From positions 1 through 64,000 of the forward strand of contig SVRV01000004.1 of the NCBI GenBank assembly GCA_015064635.1: DNA of 64,000 nt, given 5' to 3'. Below the pieces are notes generated by a model. The model was not told the DNA's origin, made no database searches, and saw only the letters and a list, made by a program, of their open reading frames with translations. Numbering within the stretch: position 1 is the first letter of the stretch; each line of letters begins with the position of its first letter. Position numbers and translations under genes: made by a program. Shown here in pieces: positions 44,081 through 51,818 of this stretch. The stretch is from Oscillospiraceae bacterium. GTDB taxonomy: Bacteria; Bacillota; Clostridia; Oscillospirales; SIG627.

Positions 44081-44929
44081 ATGGATAACATTGCACACGA
44101 AAGGCATGACCTGGCGTTAAGGGAATTGCCGTTTATACTCAACAAATGCGCACCGAAATGTTTTGACAGCAGTACTTTTCTTTCTGTTAACTGGCACGAG
44201 AATATTGAGTTAATATATGTGACAGACGGAAGCGGAAAGATTTCCTGCGACTTTGTGGAATACCCCGTGAAAAAAGGAGAGCTTTTTGCAATCAATTCGG
44301 ATGTATTTCACGGCTTCAGCGCTGACAGCGACAGTGTTAATTTCGAATACTATTATTTAATAGTTGGCAGAGACTTTTGCCGTGACAACGGTTTTGATAC
44401 TGATACGGTAAAACTTTGCGAAAATATTGTTGACAGCGTTGCGGCAGATTTGTTCGAGAAAATAGTAGAGGCATATGAGCTTAAAGGAGAGTATCGGGGA
44501 CTTGCCGTGAGAGCGGCAGTTTTGAACCTTCTTTATCGACTTTGCACCTTTCATATAAATAAGGGTACGGACGCCAAAAAGAAAAAGAAGGGCTCCAATA
44601 CAGACAATATCAGAGCTGCTATTGTTTACATAAGAGAGAACCTTTCGGGACGTCTTACAACCAAGGAGCTTGCAAGAGCATCGGGAATCAGTGAATACTA
44701 CTTTATTCGTGAGTTTAAGCGTATTACTCACTATACACCTGTTACGTATATAAACATCGTAAGATGTGATACTGCTCGAAAGCTTTTGTACGAAGGAAAT
44801 AAGAACGTAGGCGAGGTTGCAAATCTTTGCGGATTTGAGAATATGCCCTACTTCACCAAAACCTTTAAGAAGTATACAGGCATACTTCCCTCCGACGTTA
44901 AAAGAGAAAAGAAGAAAATAAAGAAATAA
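44081..44929 (+). CDS. AraC-family transcriptional regulator
   Basis: The 282-residue protein has an N-terminal cupin sensor (about 20-110, SVNWHENIELIYVTDGSG and PVKKGELFAINSD) and a C-terminal double helix-turn-helix (about 180-275, LTTKELARASGISEYYFIRE, then VGEVANLCGFENMPYFTKTF). Such regulators activate sugar-use genes on sugar binding. It is convergent with the minus-strand GH20/SGNH cluster, a plausible target. AAGGA precedes the ATG. Confidence 0.9.
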   Translation: MDNIAHERHDLALRELPFILNKCAPKCFDSSTFLSVNWHENIELIYVTDGSGKISCDFVEYPVKKGELFAINSDVFHGFSADSDSVNFEYYYLIVGRDFCRDNGFDTDTVKLCENIVDSVAADLFEKIVEAYELKGEYRGLAVRAAVLNLLYRLCTFHINKGTDAKKKKKGSNTDNIRAAIVYIRENLSGRLTTKELARASGISEYYFIREFKRITHYTPVTYINIVRCDTARKLLYEGNKNVGEVANLCGFENMPYFTKTFKKYTGILPSDVKREKKKIKK

Positions 44930-44933
44930 AATG

Positions 44934-44969
44934 AAAGACTATGAATTCAAGTGAGTTCATAGTCTTTTT
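44934..44969. terminator. Bidirectional terminator
   Basis: AAAGACTATGAA (44934-44945) pairs with TTCATAGTCTTT (44956-44967), followed by TTG, with A-rich sequence on the other side. It lies between convergent genes. Confidence 0.8.
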
Positions 44970-44990
44970 GTATGTTTTCCAAATTATAAA

Positions 44991-46886
44991 TTACAATATA
45001 TTTACGGTCGCTATCTTCTTGTAGCCCGTCCAGATGAACGTGCCCGAGAACTTGTTTTCGTCCTCCGTGTAGGCGCGACAATCAAGATAAAGTCGCTCTT
45101 CCTCAAGCTCCTCTATTTTTTCTGATTTGCCTGAGAGATAGTCGTTTATTCTTGATTTTGCTGTTATAAAGCGTGCAATGTTTCCGCCGTGGCGAATGTC
45201 GTGCACCTCAAATCCGAAGGGCTTATTGTAGGTCATCCATGCCTTTCGGTAAGCATCAATAAAGGCTTGGAATTTTGATATTATAACGTCACACTCCTCT
45301 AAAAGGCTTTGAAGTGCGGCTCTGTCATTTTCCTTGTACGCTTTTATCAGTCTGACACCGAAATCCGCCTTGTTCTCCATGAGAGAAGAATATGCTCGGA
45401 TAACGTCAAAGGCAGGCTCAAATATGCCACTGTTTTTGCCCAGTTTTTTATAGCTTTCAGACAGCTTTACATAGTAAGAGCCCTCAACCCCTTGCTCCTC
45501 GATGTGCTTATCCACAAGTCCTGTGAGGGGGTCGTTGAACATAAGAGCTCTGGAGATGCCGTAGATACCGCCGTGAGGATATTCAATTTCTTCTGTTCTC
45601 ATTATGTCGATATAAAAATCACCACATGCACGAGTGAAACAAGCCTTGATGCTCTCAATGTCAAATTCACCTGTATATCCGAAATCGGCATACCAGGCAA
45701 GACCCGCAAGGGAGGTTATAAGCTGTGCTTCAGAGCCGTTGTGCCATACTGTCGCAACAACGTCCTTTATACCCTTGTGTTTACAAGCGTAAAGTGCGGG
45801 ACGTGTGTTTGCAAGAGAACGTGAGAAGTGAATGGAGTATCCGCTCCATGCCCATACTCCTCCTGCGAAAACTGTGCCATCGCCAAGCTTTTTGTGCTTT
45901 TCGATGTTTTCTGCATAGAAGCTTTCGTAATCCTTGTAGTAGTCCCAAAATACCTGACGTACACCCTTTGGAACATAATCACAGATATAATCGGGAAGCT
46001 CGACTCTCGTATCATAATCGTGGTAGTTTTGCAAATCTTTACCTGCAAGACGGAAGAACATATCACTCCACATCATAGGCTCAAGACCGTGAGATTTTGC
46101 GATTTCTGCAACCTTGCCTAAATGCTCAAGGAAAATCTCGTGTCTCTCACGGAATCCGTTTATGTCAAGATATCTTCCTGTGCCAAGGTCATAGGTTTCA
46201 TCCATTCCCATATGTACCTTTTTTGTGGTGAAGCACTCGGAGACGGTTTTGAATATATCGTCAATGAGACGGTAAGTCTCCTCGGCACCTACAAGCATGA
46301 CTCTTTCGGTGTCCTTGTAGGGGGTGGCAGCTGCCCAGTGAAGGTGGGTTGCCATATGTCCCAGCACCTGAATACATGGAATCAGTTCGATTCCAAGGAT
46401 AAGAGCATAAGCATCAAGCTCCTTTATTTCTTCCTTGGTATATTTACCTCTCATGTAGCCGAAATACGGTCTTCCTTCAATTTCGTAGGTGTCCTCGGTG
46501 TAGAGCATGAAGGTGTTCATGCCCATAAGAGCCATCTTACGCATTACAAACTTGACAGTATCAACGTTCATAACGGCGTTTCTTGATGCGTCTATCATTG
46601 TACCATTGTTGTCAAATATGGGATTTTCCGTTGAATTGCCTTCGTTTTTGCCATCCTTTATCCAAGCTACAAGCTTAGCAAGTGCTCTGTAAAACCTCGG
46701 CTTTCCGCCACCATAGGTAATAGTGGCGGTGTTGTTTTTAAAATCAAGTGCCGAGATATTCTCGTTACTTTCTATTGCGTTGACAGTAATGGCTTCACTA
46801 CTGTCGGTCACATTGAAGCCGAGCTCCTCCGAAACCTCTTTTATTCCAAATAACAGATTTTCACAATTTAAAAACTTAAGTTCCAT
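44991..46886 (-). CDS. GH20-type beta-N-acetylhexosaminidase
   Basis: The 631-residue protein has an N-terminal alpha/beta domain (to about 90) and a TIM barrel with the GH20 catalytic pair Asp-Glu in KVHMGMDETYDLG, preceded by IDASRNAVMN and IPCIQVLGHM. It removes terminal GlcNAc or related sugars from glycans. No signal peptide is seen, so substrates must be imported oligosaccharides. It heads the 3' end of a minus-strand series with an SGNH hydrolase 15 bases upstream. The NahK-like kinase nearby could use the GlcNAc. Confidence 0.85.
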   Translation of the reverse strand: MELKFLNCENLLFGIKEVSEELGFNVTDSSEAITVNAIESNENISALDFKNNTATITYGGGKPRFYRALAKLVAWIKDGKNEGNSTENPIFDNNGTMIDASRNAVMNVDTVKFVMRKMALMGMNTFMLYTEDTYEIEGRPYFGYMRGKYTKEEIKELDAYALILGIELIPCIQVLGHMATHLHWAAATPYKDTERVMLVGAEETYRLIDDIFKTVSECFTTKKVHMGMDETYDLGTGRYLDINGFRERHEIFLEHLGKVAEIAKSHGLEPMMWSDMFFRLAGKDLQNYHDYDTRVELPDYICDYVPKGVRQVFWDYYKDYESFYAENIEKHKKLGDGTVFAGGVWAWSGYSIHFSRSLANTRPALYACKHKGIKDVVATVWHNGSEAQLITSLAGLAWYADFGYTGEFDIESIKACFTRACGDFYIDIMRTEEIEYPHGGIYGISRALMFNDPLTGLVDKHIEEQGVEGSYYVKLSESYKKLGKNSGIFEPAFDVIRAYSSLMENKADFGVRLIKAYKENDRAALQSLLEECDVIISKFQAFIDAYRKAWMTYNKPFGFEVHDIRHGGNIARFITAKSRINDYLSGKSEKIEELEEERLYLDCRAYTEDENKFSGTFIWTGYKKIATVNIL

Positions 46887-46900
46887 AAAAGCTCCTTTTT

Positions 46901-47956
46901 TTACTTTAAAATCTTATCGAATATGCCCGAAAAGGCGTTTGCCATTGACATAAAGCCAAAGTCGGTGGGGTGAGTGTTGTCTACATTTCCTTCATTTCCG
47001 CAAAGAGCAGTAAGAGCCGCATTGTCGAGGTAATAAACGTTCTTGTCGCCTCTGTTCAACGCATTGTTGTAGGTCTTTTCGATTATTGCGGCACGCTGTC
47101 CCGAATAGTTTCCGAAGGTATTGTCTGCAACATGGGGACGGGTTGCGAAAATTACGGGGATGTCGGGATGCTTTTCTCGGATTGTAAGGAAGAATTTCTC
47201 GTGTGTCGCCTCGAGATGCTCGTTCGTGGGGGCATTGTGGTCATAGTCCTGTACATATACCGACATTTCAAGTCCTGCAATATAGTCCGCCATTATTTGC
47301 TCACCCTTTGCCGAGCCTGAAAATCCCAGATTTATCTGCTCACAGCTGTGACGGCGTGAGAGAATGTTCTGATATGCCATACCGGGACGGGAAGCACAAC
47401 CGCCCTGGGTAATTGATGAGCCGTAATAAACTACGGGTAATTCCGTCTTATAGGCATCAGCCTCTGCTATTTCACAGCCTTCCTTTAGACCTATATAGAA
47501 CTCGGTTATTTCACTGTATAAGGGAAAATGAATGAGGATTTCGTGCATTTCACCATCAAGGTCATGTACCGATTCATACTGCTTTTGACTGGGCAGGTCG
47601 ATTGGTGGTACGAAGGTACGAAAATAACTGTTATCAACGTAAAGGTCAAATCCCGATGAGCCCGTCATGGGGAAATGCACCCAATTGTATACGGTGGGCA
47701 TAACCGCCTTTATTGCAACGAAAGGACTGTTTGTCTTGAAACGGAGTCTGCCTCCCGCAGTATTCGCATGAAGTGAGTGTACTCCCGGATTTGTGCCTTT
47801 TGCAATTTCCTCAGGCAAACGGCGATATTTTCCGTCAAGATACATAAGTCCGTGAACTTTGAAGGGAGCAGTGTTCAGAACGTTTTGAAATATGAGTCCT
47901 TCACGCTCGATATTTGTTTCGACTTTAAAGTTCTTGTCGATATCTTCAATACGCAT
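46901..47956 (-). CDS. SGNH/GDSL-family hydrolase (carbohydrate esterase-like)
   Basis: The 351-residue protein has an N-terminal beta-sandwich (about 1-170) and an SGNH hydrolase domain with block I VVYYGSSITQGGCA (nucleophile Ser), block II INLGFSGSAKGE, and DNTHPTDFGF with the catalytic Asp and His. It likely removes acetyl groups from sugars in the cytoplasm. It lies just downstream of hairpin array copy B, whose end is 19 bp before its ATG. A related architecture is encoded at 56062. Confidence 0.87.
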   Translation of the reverse strand: MRIEDIDKNFKVETNIEREGLIFQNVLNTAPFKVHGLMYLDGKYRRLPEEIAKGTNPGVHSLHANTAGGRLRFKTNSPFVAIKAVMPTVYNWVHFPMTGSSGFDLYVDNSYFRTFVPPIDLPSQKQYESVHDLDGEMHEILIHFPLYSEITEFYIGLKEGCEIAEADAYKTELPVVYYGSSITQGGCASRPGMAYQNILSRRHSCEQINLGFSGSAKGEQIMADYIAGLEMSVYVQDYDHNAPTNEHLEATHEKFFLTIREKHPDIPVIFATRPHVADNTFGNYSGQRAAIIEKTYNNALNRGDKNVYYLDNAALTALCGNEGNVDNTHPTDFGFMSMANAFSGIFDKILK

Positions 47957-47974
47957 GTTAATTCTCCTTTAAGT

Positions 47975-48187
47975 TTAGTTATCTCACGGTGTGTCTTTTG
48001 GGTGAAAACCCAAACAATGCACAGTGCAAGGTGCAAGGTGCACAATTAAGGAAGATTTTGCGAAAGCAAAATCAACCATAACGTTTGCAAAGCAAACACT
48101 TCATGTGACTTCAGTCACATTTCACTCACCGAAGGTGAATTTCACCCGTCAAAGACGGATTTCATTTCATAACGCAAAGCGTTATGC
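47975..48187. repeat. Mosaic hairpin array, copy B
   Basis: Bases 47975-48010 match 31801-31836 and bases 48010-48145 match 32215-32350 at 135 of 136 positions. It contains the same hairpins: GATTTTGC-GAAA-GCAAAATC, GTTTGC-AAA-GCAAAC, ATGTGACT-TC-AGTCACAT and TCACC-GAA-GGTGA. The right flank then diverges to CCGTC-AAA-GACGG and CATAACGC-AAA-GCGTTATG (48168-48186). It fills the gap between two minus-strand genes. Confidence 0.9.
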
Positions 48188-49180
48188 CTACGCCCAGCTC
48201 ATTGTAGTGGGTTTTTCCTCACAGATGCAAACCTCTTTAAGGAATGCCACAGCCTTTGCAAGTCCCTCGTCGATGGTCATGATGCTGTCCTCGTGCTCGA
48301 TTGAAAGCACTCTGTCATATCCGCAAAGACGGAGGTTGGACGCAAAATCCTTCCAGTAAGCGTAGTCATTACCGTAGCCTACTGTGCGGAAAATCCACGA
48401 TCTGTGGAATTCATCACCGTAGTGCTTGGTGTCAAGCACACCGTTTGCGGCGGTGTTGTATTTGTCTATCTTAGTGTCCTTTGCGTGTACGTGGTAGATA
48501 CAGCCTGCAAGCTGACGAGCTACCTGAACGGGATCCATACCCTGCCAGATGAGATGTGAGGGGTCAAGGTTTGCGCCGATAACCGCACCTATCTCCTTGC
48601 CGCATTTTTCACTTACTGCACTGCGGAGCTTGAGAAGTGTTTCGGGGTTGTATACGCAAAAGCCGGGATGCATTTCGAAAGCAATGTGAGTTACCTTGTG
48701 GTCATAGGCAAATTTTGCCATCTCGCACCAATAAGGGATAAGCTTTTCATTCCATTGCCAATCGAGAATAGCAAGGAAATCCTCGGGCCAAGGGCAGGTT
48801 ACCCAGTTGGGATACTTTGAGCCCTCGGAGTCACCCGGGCAGCCCGAGAATCCGACGATTGTGTCAACGCCCATCTTTTCGGCAAGAAGAATTGCCGCTC
48901 TGAAGTCCTTGTCATAGCCTTCGGCAATTGCCTTGTCGGGGTGTACGGGGTTGCCGTGACAGGCGAGAGCGCAAACCTCGGTGTTGTACTTCTTGAAGGT
49001 TGCAATGAATTCGTCATAAGCCTTGTCATCGGCAAGGAGCTCTGCGGGGTTACAATGTGCCTTTCCGGGATAGCCGCCCGCTCCTATTTCAACTGTGTTA
49101 ACTCCGAGTCCACTTATGATGGAAAGTGCCTCGTCAAGGGATTTGTGTCCGTAAAGATTTGCAAGTACAGATATTTTCAT
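48188..49180 (-). CDS. Sugar phosphate isomerase/epimerase (TIM barrel)
   Basis: The 330-residue protein has AP-endonuclease-2 type motifs: GVNTVEIGAGGYPGKAHC, FEMHPGFCVYN, GANLDPSHLIWQGMDP, VHAKDTK and SIEHEDSIM, giving the Glu/Asp/His metal site of sugar or inositol isomerases. AAAGGAAT precedes the ATG. Its stop codon is the first triplet next to the terminal hairpin of array copy B, so its last residues may have been altered by insertion of the array. Confidence 0.88.
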   Translation of the reverse strand: MKISVLANLYGHKSLDEALSIISGLGVNTVEIGAGGYPGKAHCNPAELLADDKAYDEFIATFKKYNTEVCALACHGNPVHPDKAIAEGYDKDFRAAILLAEKMGVDTIVGFSGCPGDSEGSKYPNWVTCPWPEDFLAILDWQWNEKLIPYWCEMAKFAYDHKVTHIAFEMHPGFCVYNPETLLKLRSAVSEKCGKEIGAVIGANLDPSHLIWQGMDPVQVARQLAGCIYHVHAKDTKIDKYNTAANGVLDTKHYGDEFHRSWIFRTVGYGNDYAYWKDFASNLRLCGYDRVLSIEHEDSIMTIDEGLAKAVAFLKEVCICEEKPTTMSWA

Positions 49181-49271
49181 TGTTTTTTATTCCTTTCATT
49201 GTTTTTTTTATTATATAACGAAATGTAGTGCAGAGTCAATTCAATAATTGCGCTTTATTGGTACAATATTG

Positions 49272-50276
49272 TCATTCCATGTCACAAAGGTCATAGGCTT
49301 GTGTGTAGGCACATCTGCCCTCACTATCCTCAAAACGGAGTCTGAAATAACCGTCATTTTCCTTTATTTCAAATTCACCCGAGGTAATATTGCCGGTAAG
49401 TGCTTTTCTGCGGCGTCCCTCTGTTATGAGAGAAACCTTTCTCACCTCGGAGCACTCAAAGGTAAGCTTTCCGTCCTCATAAACAAGACTGTTTATCTCG
49501 GGCGCCGTAGATGCATAGAAGAATCCGTTTTTGAGGGAGGAGAAAACATTGTCATAGTCAAGGCTGTCACAGTTGACAACGGTGAAGCCACCGAAGGAAT
49601 CGCATTGGTCGGAGCCAAAAGGCGCACCGTTGTGGTTGTCGTCTGCAGCGATGCAGTAAACCTTCTTTCCTGCGCAAAGCAGGTCATCAAAGGCATGTTC
49701 ATCTCCCATTCCGCCCATTGTTACTACCGAGTTATTATATATCTCAACACCCCAAAGACCGTCAAGTCCTATGTAGTCGGTTGCGTTTTCCAGCGACCAG
49801 CTTGGATGGTTGAAGGCAACGAGAAAGCCCTTGCTGTTGGCTTCACGTATTATTTTGTTAATGCCCTTTTTGGTGTGAACTCGGTTGAACTCCTTGTCAA
49901 ATTTTATAAGGTCACGGTTTTCGTCATTTACGTAGTGGTCATAAAATGAGCTGTAACAGGGAGTGACAACGTAGTCGGGAGCGGGAGAGAGCACATTCAG
50001 ATGGCATACCTTCATTTTCAGATTTACCAGAGTTGATTGTTCGGGAAATTCCTTTATTGCAAGCTCTGCCGAGGTAATTGCAAGGAAGGAATCGTCATTA
50101 AGATAGGAGTTGTCGATCAGATGCTCATGGTCTGTAAAGGCAACGATGGAGTATCCCTTAGCCTTATACGCTTCCTTTATCTCTTCTCTTGTCAGCTTTC
50201 CGTCCGACATAGTGGTGTGGCAATGCAAATTTGCCTTGTAGAAATTTCGGTTTTTATCTATCAGTACGTTTTTCAT
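49272..50276 (-). CDS. PHP-domain phosphoesterase
   Basis: The 334-residue protein has PHP motifs LHCHTTMSDGKLT, VAFTDHEHL, AFNHPSWS and AADDNHNG. The ATG at 50276 follows AAGGAGAG; the frame extends to 50336 without a ribosome site. It is divergent from the CapA-like gene. Small phosphorylated substrate, unknown. Confidence 0.85.
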   Translation of the reverse strand: MKNVLIDKNRNFYKANLHCHTTMSDGKLTREEIKEAYKAKGYSIVAFTDHEHLIDNSYLNDDSFLAITSAELAIKEFPEQSTLVNLKMKVCHLNVLSPAPDYVVTPCYSSFYDHYVNDENRDLIKFDKEFNRVHTKKGINKIIREANSKGFLVAFNHPSWSLENATDYIGLDGLWGVEIYNNSVVTMGGMGDEHAFDDLLCAGKKVYCIAADDNHNGAPFGSDQCDSFGGFTVVNCDSLDYDNVFSSLKNGFFYASTAPEINSLVYEDGKLTFECSEVRKVSLITEGRRRKALTGNITSGEFEIKENDGYFRLRFEDSEGRCAYTQAYDLCDME

Positions 50277-50409
50277 TTTTTCTCTCCTTGTTTTTCTTTC
50301 TAAAATATATTGTATCATGATTTTTTGAAAATGCAAGTAAAAAACACTTGAAATGTAAATAGTGATACAGTATAATCAAATAAAGAAATTAAAAATCGAG
50401 GTAACAGAC

Positions 50410-51600
50410 ATGAAAATAACAGTTCTTGGCGATATGATGTGTGAGCCGCCGATACTCAAGGCATCAAAAACCAAAGACGGATATGATTTTACAGGAGTTT
50501 TTTCAAAAATAAAGCCGATGTTTCAGGAGGCGGATTATGTTATAACAAATCTTGAATTTCCTCTTGCCGGCGAGGAAGCGGGATATACAGACAGATTTTA
50601 TGCCTTCAATGCTCCCGATTCCTATGCAGATGCTGTAAAGGAGGCAGGCGTTGACCTTGTTTCCACAGTAAATAACCACACCTTCGACAGAGGGGCCGCG
50701 GGTATGCTTCGAACAATTGAGGTGCTGGATAAGATTGGACTTGCACATACGGGCACATTTCTTCCCGATAAGCGCGAGGAAGCGTATTATTTTGAACTTG
50801 GTGGCACAAAATTTGCCGTTGTTGCATATACATACGCTACTAACAAGGGAGTCAAGGGGGAGGACCCGAAGTATCTTGACTGTGTGAATTACTTGAGACC
50901 ATACAATATCAATACATATCTTCCCGAGGTCAGAGAAAAAATGAAGACATGGGTGGATAAGCGTTTTCCGAAAATGAAGGAAGAACACAGAGCAATAATA
51001 AAAATGGCGGTGGGACTTCCCAACACTATAGAGCGTGCGGATGACTACATTGATTTTGAAGCTACAAAGCCTTATATGGACAGGTTTACAGCCGACATAA
51101 GAAAAGCGAAGGAGAAAGCGGATATAGTTATCTGCTATCCTCACGTTGGTGGACAGTTCAATCCCGAGCCGGGAAAATTCTCGGAATATGTGGTGGCGGA
51201 GGCTGTCAAGGCGGGAGCAGATGCGGTACTTGCGGGACATTCTCATATGGTACAGCCTATAAGGTTTATTGATGGGGTTCCCTGCGCTTATTCTCTCGGC
51301 AATTTCAGTATGTCTCCCAATTCTACAATAATCGTAAAGAAAAACTTGCCAGAATACAGCCTTGCGATGCATCTTTATGTTGATGGCGGTAAAATCGAAA
51401 AAATAACCTTTTCTATTCTCAAGGCGGTGGAAAAACGCGGTAAGCAAATGGTGGTATATCCCGTTGACGTTTTGTACGGCGAGCTGAAGCGTGAAAAGGA
51501 AAGAAAAGAGTTAAAGGAACACGTAGCAAAGGTTTATAAATATGCTATTGGTAAAGAGCCTGACGGAGAAATTATACAAAAGGAATATAAGTTGATGTAA
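50410..51600 (+). CDS. CapA-family poly-gamma-glutamate synthesis-like metallophosphatase
   Basis: The 396-residue protein has the CapA fold of the calcineurin-like group: VLGDMMCE near the start, NLEFPLAG, TVNNHTFDRGAAGM, CYPHVGGQF and LAGHSHMVQPI. CapA proteins are usually membrane-bound and support poly-gamma-glutamate capsule, but this one shows no membrane segment. A cytoplasmic phosphoesterase is therefore as likely. The ATG at 50410 follows GAGGTAAC. Confidence 0.82.
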   Translation: MKITVLGDMMCEPPILKASKTKDGYDFTGVFSKIKPMFQEADYVITNLEFPLAGEEAGYTDRFYAFNAPDSYADAVKEAGVDLVSTVNNHTFDRGAAGMLRTIEVLDKIGLAHTGTFLPDKREEAYYFELGGTKFAVVAYTYATNKGVKGEDPKYLDCVNYLRPYNINTYLPEVREKMKTWVDKRFPKMKEEHRAIIKMAVGLPNTIERADDYIDFEATKPYMDRFTADIRKAKEKADIVICYPHVGGQFNPEPGKFSEYVVAEAVKAGADAVLAGHSHMVQPIRFIDGVPCAYSLGNFSMSPNSTIIVKKNLPEYSLAMHLYVDGGKIEKITFSILKAVEKRGKQMVVYPVDVLYGELKREKERKELKEHVAKVYKYAIGKEPDGEIIQKEYKLM

Positions 51601-51610
51601 GCTTAAGCTT

Positions 51611-51646
51611 AACTGCGGCAAACGCCTTCATTCGTTTGCCGCAGTT
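51611..51646 (+). terminator. Terminator after CapA-like gene
   Basis: AACTGCGGCAAACG and its perfect 14-base complement form a stem with an 8-base loop, followed by TGTTATATTT. Confidence 0.78.
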
Positions 51647-51722
51647 TGTTATATTTCACAATTGTCAAAAGCGACTAAAATAATTTTTATACAAATTGAC
51701 GGAAAAATAATGTAAAAAGGGG

Positions 51723-51752
51723 TTGACTTTTCAAAGGTGTTTGTGATACTAT
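51723..51752 (+). promoter_or_regulatory. Promoter of the ABC exporter operon
   Basis: TTGACT (51723-51728), 18 bp, TACTAT (51747-51752), about 65 bp before the exporter start, which has AAGGAGGATG upstream. Confidence 0.6.
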
Positions 51753-51818
51753 TATGGCGAAAAAAGAAAAAGTCAAACTACCTGAGTATGCGGTACGCAA
51801 AATCAAGGAGGATGAATC

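Noticed and set aside
48024-48359. A 111-codon plus-strand frame over array copy B, with a similar peptide from copy A
   Set aside because: The shared peptide comes only from the duplicated hairpin sequence, and the frame then runs antisense into the isomerase gene.
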